DNA from: an uncultured Bacillota bacterium
GTDB lineage: Bacteria > Bacillota > Clostridia > Oscillospirales > Oscillospiraceae
Assembly: GCA_947383275.1 (NCBI GenBank)
Contig: CANDCW010000116.1
Location: 1 to 6,088 of the forward strand
Length of the DNA stretch: 6,088 bases
Direction: 5' to 3'
In this document: positions 5,322 to 6,088 of the stretch, piece after piece
How the letters are laid out: each line of letters begins with the position of its first letter
Numbering within the stretch: position 1 is the first letter of the stretch
Made by a program: the position numbers and the translations under genes
The notes under the pieces: generated by a model
What the model was told of the DNA's origin: nothing
Database searches by the model: none
Seen by the model: the letters and a program-made list of their open reading frames with translations, nothing else

Positions 5322-6088
5322 TTATTTCTGTTCGTCCCAGTAGCTCTGGATGGACGCCATCAGTTCCTCCCGGTCGCTGCGGTCCACCAGGTACTTCTGC
5401 ATGGCGGCGCCCAGGGCGGACCAGTGGTCGTTGGGCACGATGGCCGATGCGTTAAAGGCTTTGCCGTCATGCACCTTCTGGTAAATATCCCGGCTCAGGG
5501 GGTCCGCGGGCTCATAGGGATTGTTGGTAAAGGGCGGGATGAGATTACAGGTCTTCACCAGCATCTGCTGCCCGATCTCGCTGTAAACCAGCCAGTTGAG
5601 AAATGCCTTCCCCGCGGCCTGCTGCTGCGCGGTGGCGATCTGTCCGTCCAGCATGATCTGTTTGGATGGGGAAGCCTGAACCTTTTGGTTTACAAAATCG
5701 CCCGGATCATTGTTCATAAAATAGGGCAGGAAGCCATATACGTCGCTCTCCTCGGCGCCTGCCTCGGCCAGGTTGGGCCAGGCCCAGTTCCCGTTGAACC
5801 AGAAAGCGGTCTTTCCGTCCACAAGGTCGATGGCCATCTCGTCGTAATCCGCGCCCAGGGGGTCCTTTACGGCCACATTGTACTTTTTGAGCGTGTCGAA
5901 CATGTTGAGGAAGTCCGACATTCTGTTGTAGCTGTGCAGGTCGAGCTTACCGGCCTTGATGGCCTCAATGGCCTCCTGCGCGCCCTCGGAAGTGCCGTCG
6001 TAGGTCTCATACAGGTATTGCAGCTGATGGGCCCCCAGGGACCAGTCCTCTTTCGCCATGGACACTGGCCGCTCAATTCCGTTTGCCG
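5322..6088 (-). CDS. ABC transporter extracellular solute-binding protein, family 1 (C-terminal part; runs off right edge)
   Basis: The last 254 codons of a sugar-binding protein. The frame stays open to the window edge, so neither the GTG at 6063-6065 nor any internal codon should be taken as its start. Family 1 (MalE/MsmE-like) features are clear: GKTAFWFNGNWAWPNL, a conserved hinge strand in sugar-binding proteins of this group; VYGFLPYF; an AAGKAFLNWLVYSEIGQQML block; and the C-terminal helix ending ELMASIQSYWDEQK. The missing N-terminus should carry a lipoprotein signal, since in Gram-positive bacteria this protein is tethered outside the membrane. It is the first visible gene of the operon and delivers sugar to the two permeases encoded directly downstream. 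Ligand is not readable from the sequence; the GH32 gene suggests a fructose-containing oligosaccharide. Confidence 0.93.
   Translation of the reverse strand, partial: ANGIERPVSMAKEDWSLGAHQLQYLYETYDGTSEGAQEAIEAIKAGKLDLHSYNRMSDFLNMFDTLKKYNVAVKDPLGADYDEMAIDLVDGKTAFWFNGNWAWPNLAEAGAEESDVYGFLPYFMNNDPGDFVNQKVQASPSKQIMLDGQIATAQQQAAGKAFLNWLVYSEIGQQMLVKTCNLIPPFTNNPYEPADPLSRDIYQKVHDGKAFNASAIVPNDHWSALGAAMQKYLVDRSDREELMASIQSYWDEQK

Noticed and set aside
6063..6065. GTG as start codon of the solute-binding protein
   Set aside because: The frame is open through to the window edge with protein-like sequence (ANGIERPVSMAKEDW), so the gene is simply cut by the window.

Overview
The window looks like a chromosomal piece from a GC-rich gut-type Clostridia, in the Oscillospiraceae / Flavonifractor-Pseudoflavonifractor range. 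This is inferred from the strong AGGAGG-type ribosome binding sites, the protein flavour, the Tn4451-type serine recombinase remnant and the ABC plus GH32 sugar locus. No rRNA or other taxonomic marker is present, so the placement is tentative.

Right half (about 1910-6088, all on the minus strand): a sugar-uptake operon read from right to left. It holds the C-terminal part of a family 1 extracellular solute-binding protein (cut by the window edge), a MalF-type permease, a MalG-type permease joined to it by a TAATG stop/start overlap, then a GTG-started glycoside hydrolase family 32 enzyme, closed by a rho-independent terminator at about 1910-1957. The binding protein captures a fructose-containing sugar (probably sucrose or short fructo-oligosaccharides), the two permeases import it, and the cytoplasmic GH32 enzyme splits off fructose. 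No ATPase gene lies in the visible part; CUT1 importers often share an MsmK-type ATPase encoded elsewhere. A perfect 17-bp hairpin sits between the MalG-type gene and the hydrolase gene and touches the hydrolase ribosome binding site.

Middle (851-1842): a damaged region. A secreted Ig-like plus CAP-domain protein gene (plus strand) carries an in-frame TAG and is cut short inside its CAP domain. Directly against its broken end lies the C-terminal 108 residues of a large serine recombinase on the minus strand. This reads as the scar of a mobile element that inserted and then decayed.

Left (1-850): the first 72 codons of a tocopherol cyclase-family gene run off the left edge on the minus strand. 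Its ribosome binding site lies partly inside a hairpin. Upstream are a second, terminator-like hairpin and an AT-richer stretch with one unrecognised 75-codon open frame.

I see no CRISPR array, tRNA, rRNA or complete novel system. The most notable items are the recombinase/CAP scar, the two hairpins placed against ribosome binding sites, and the bacterial tocopherol cyclase homologue.
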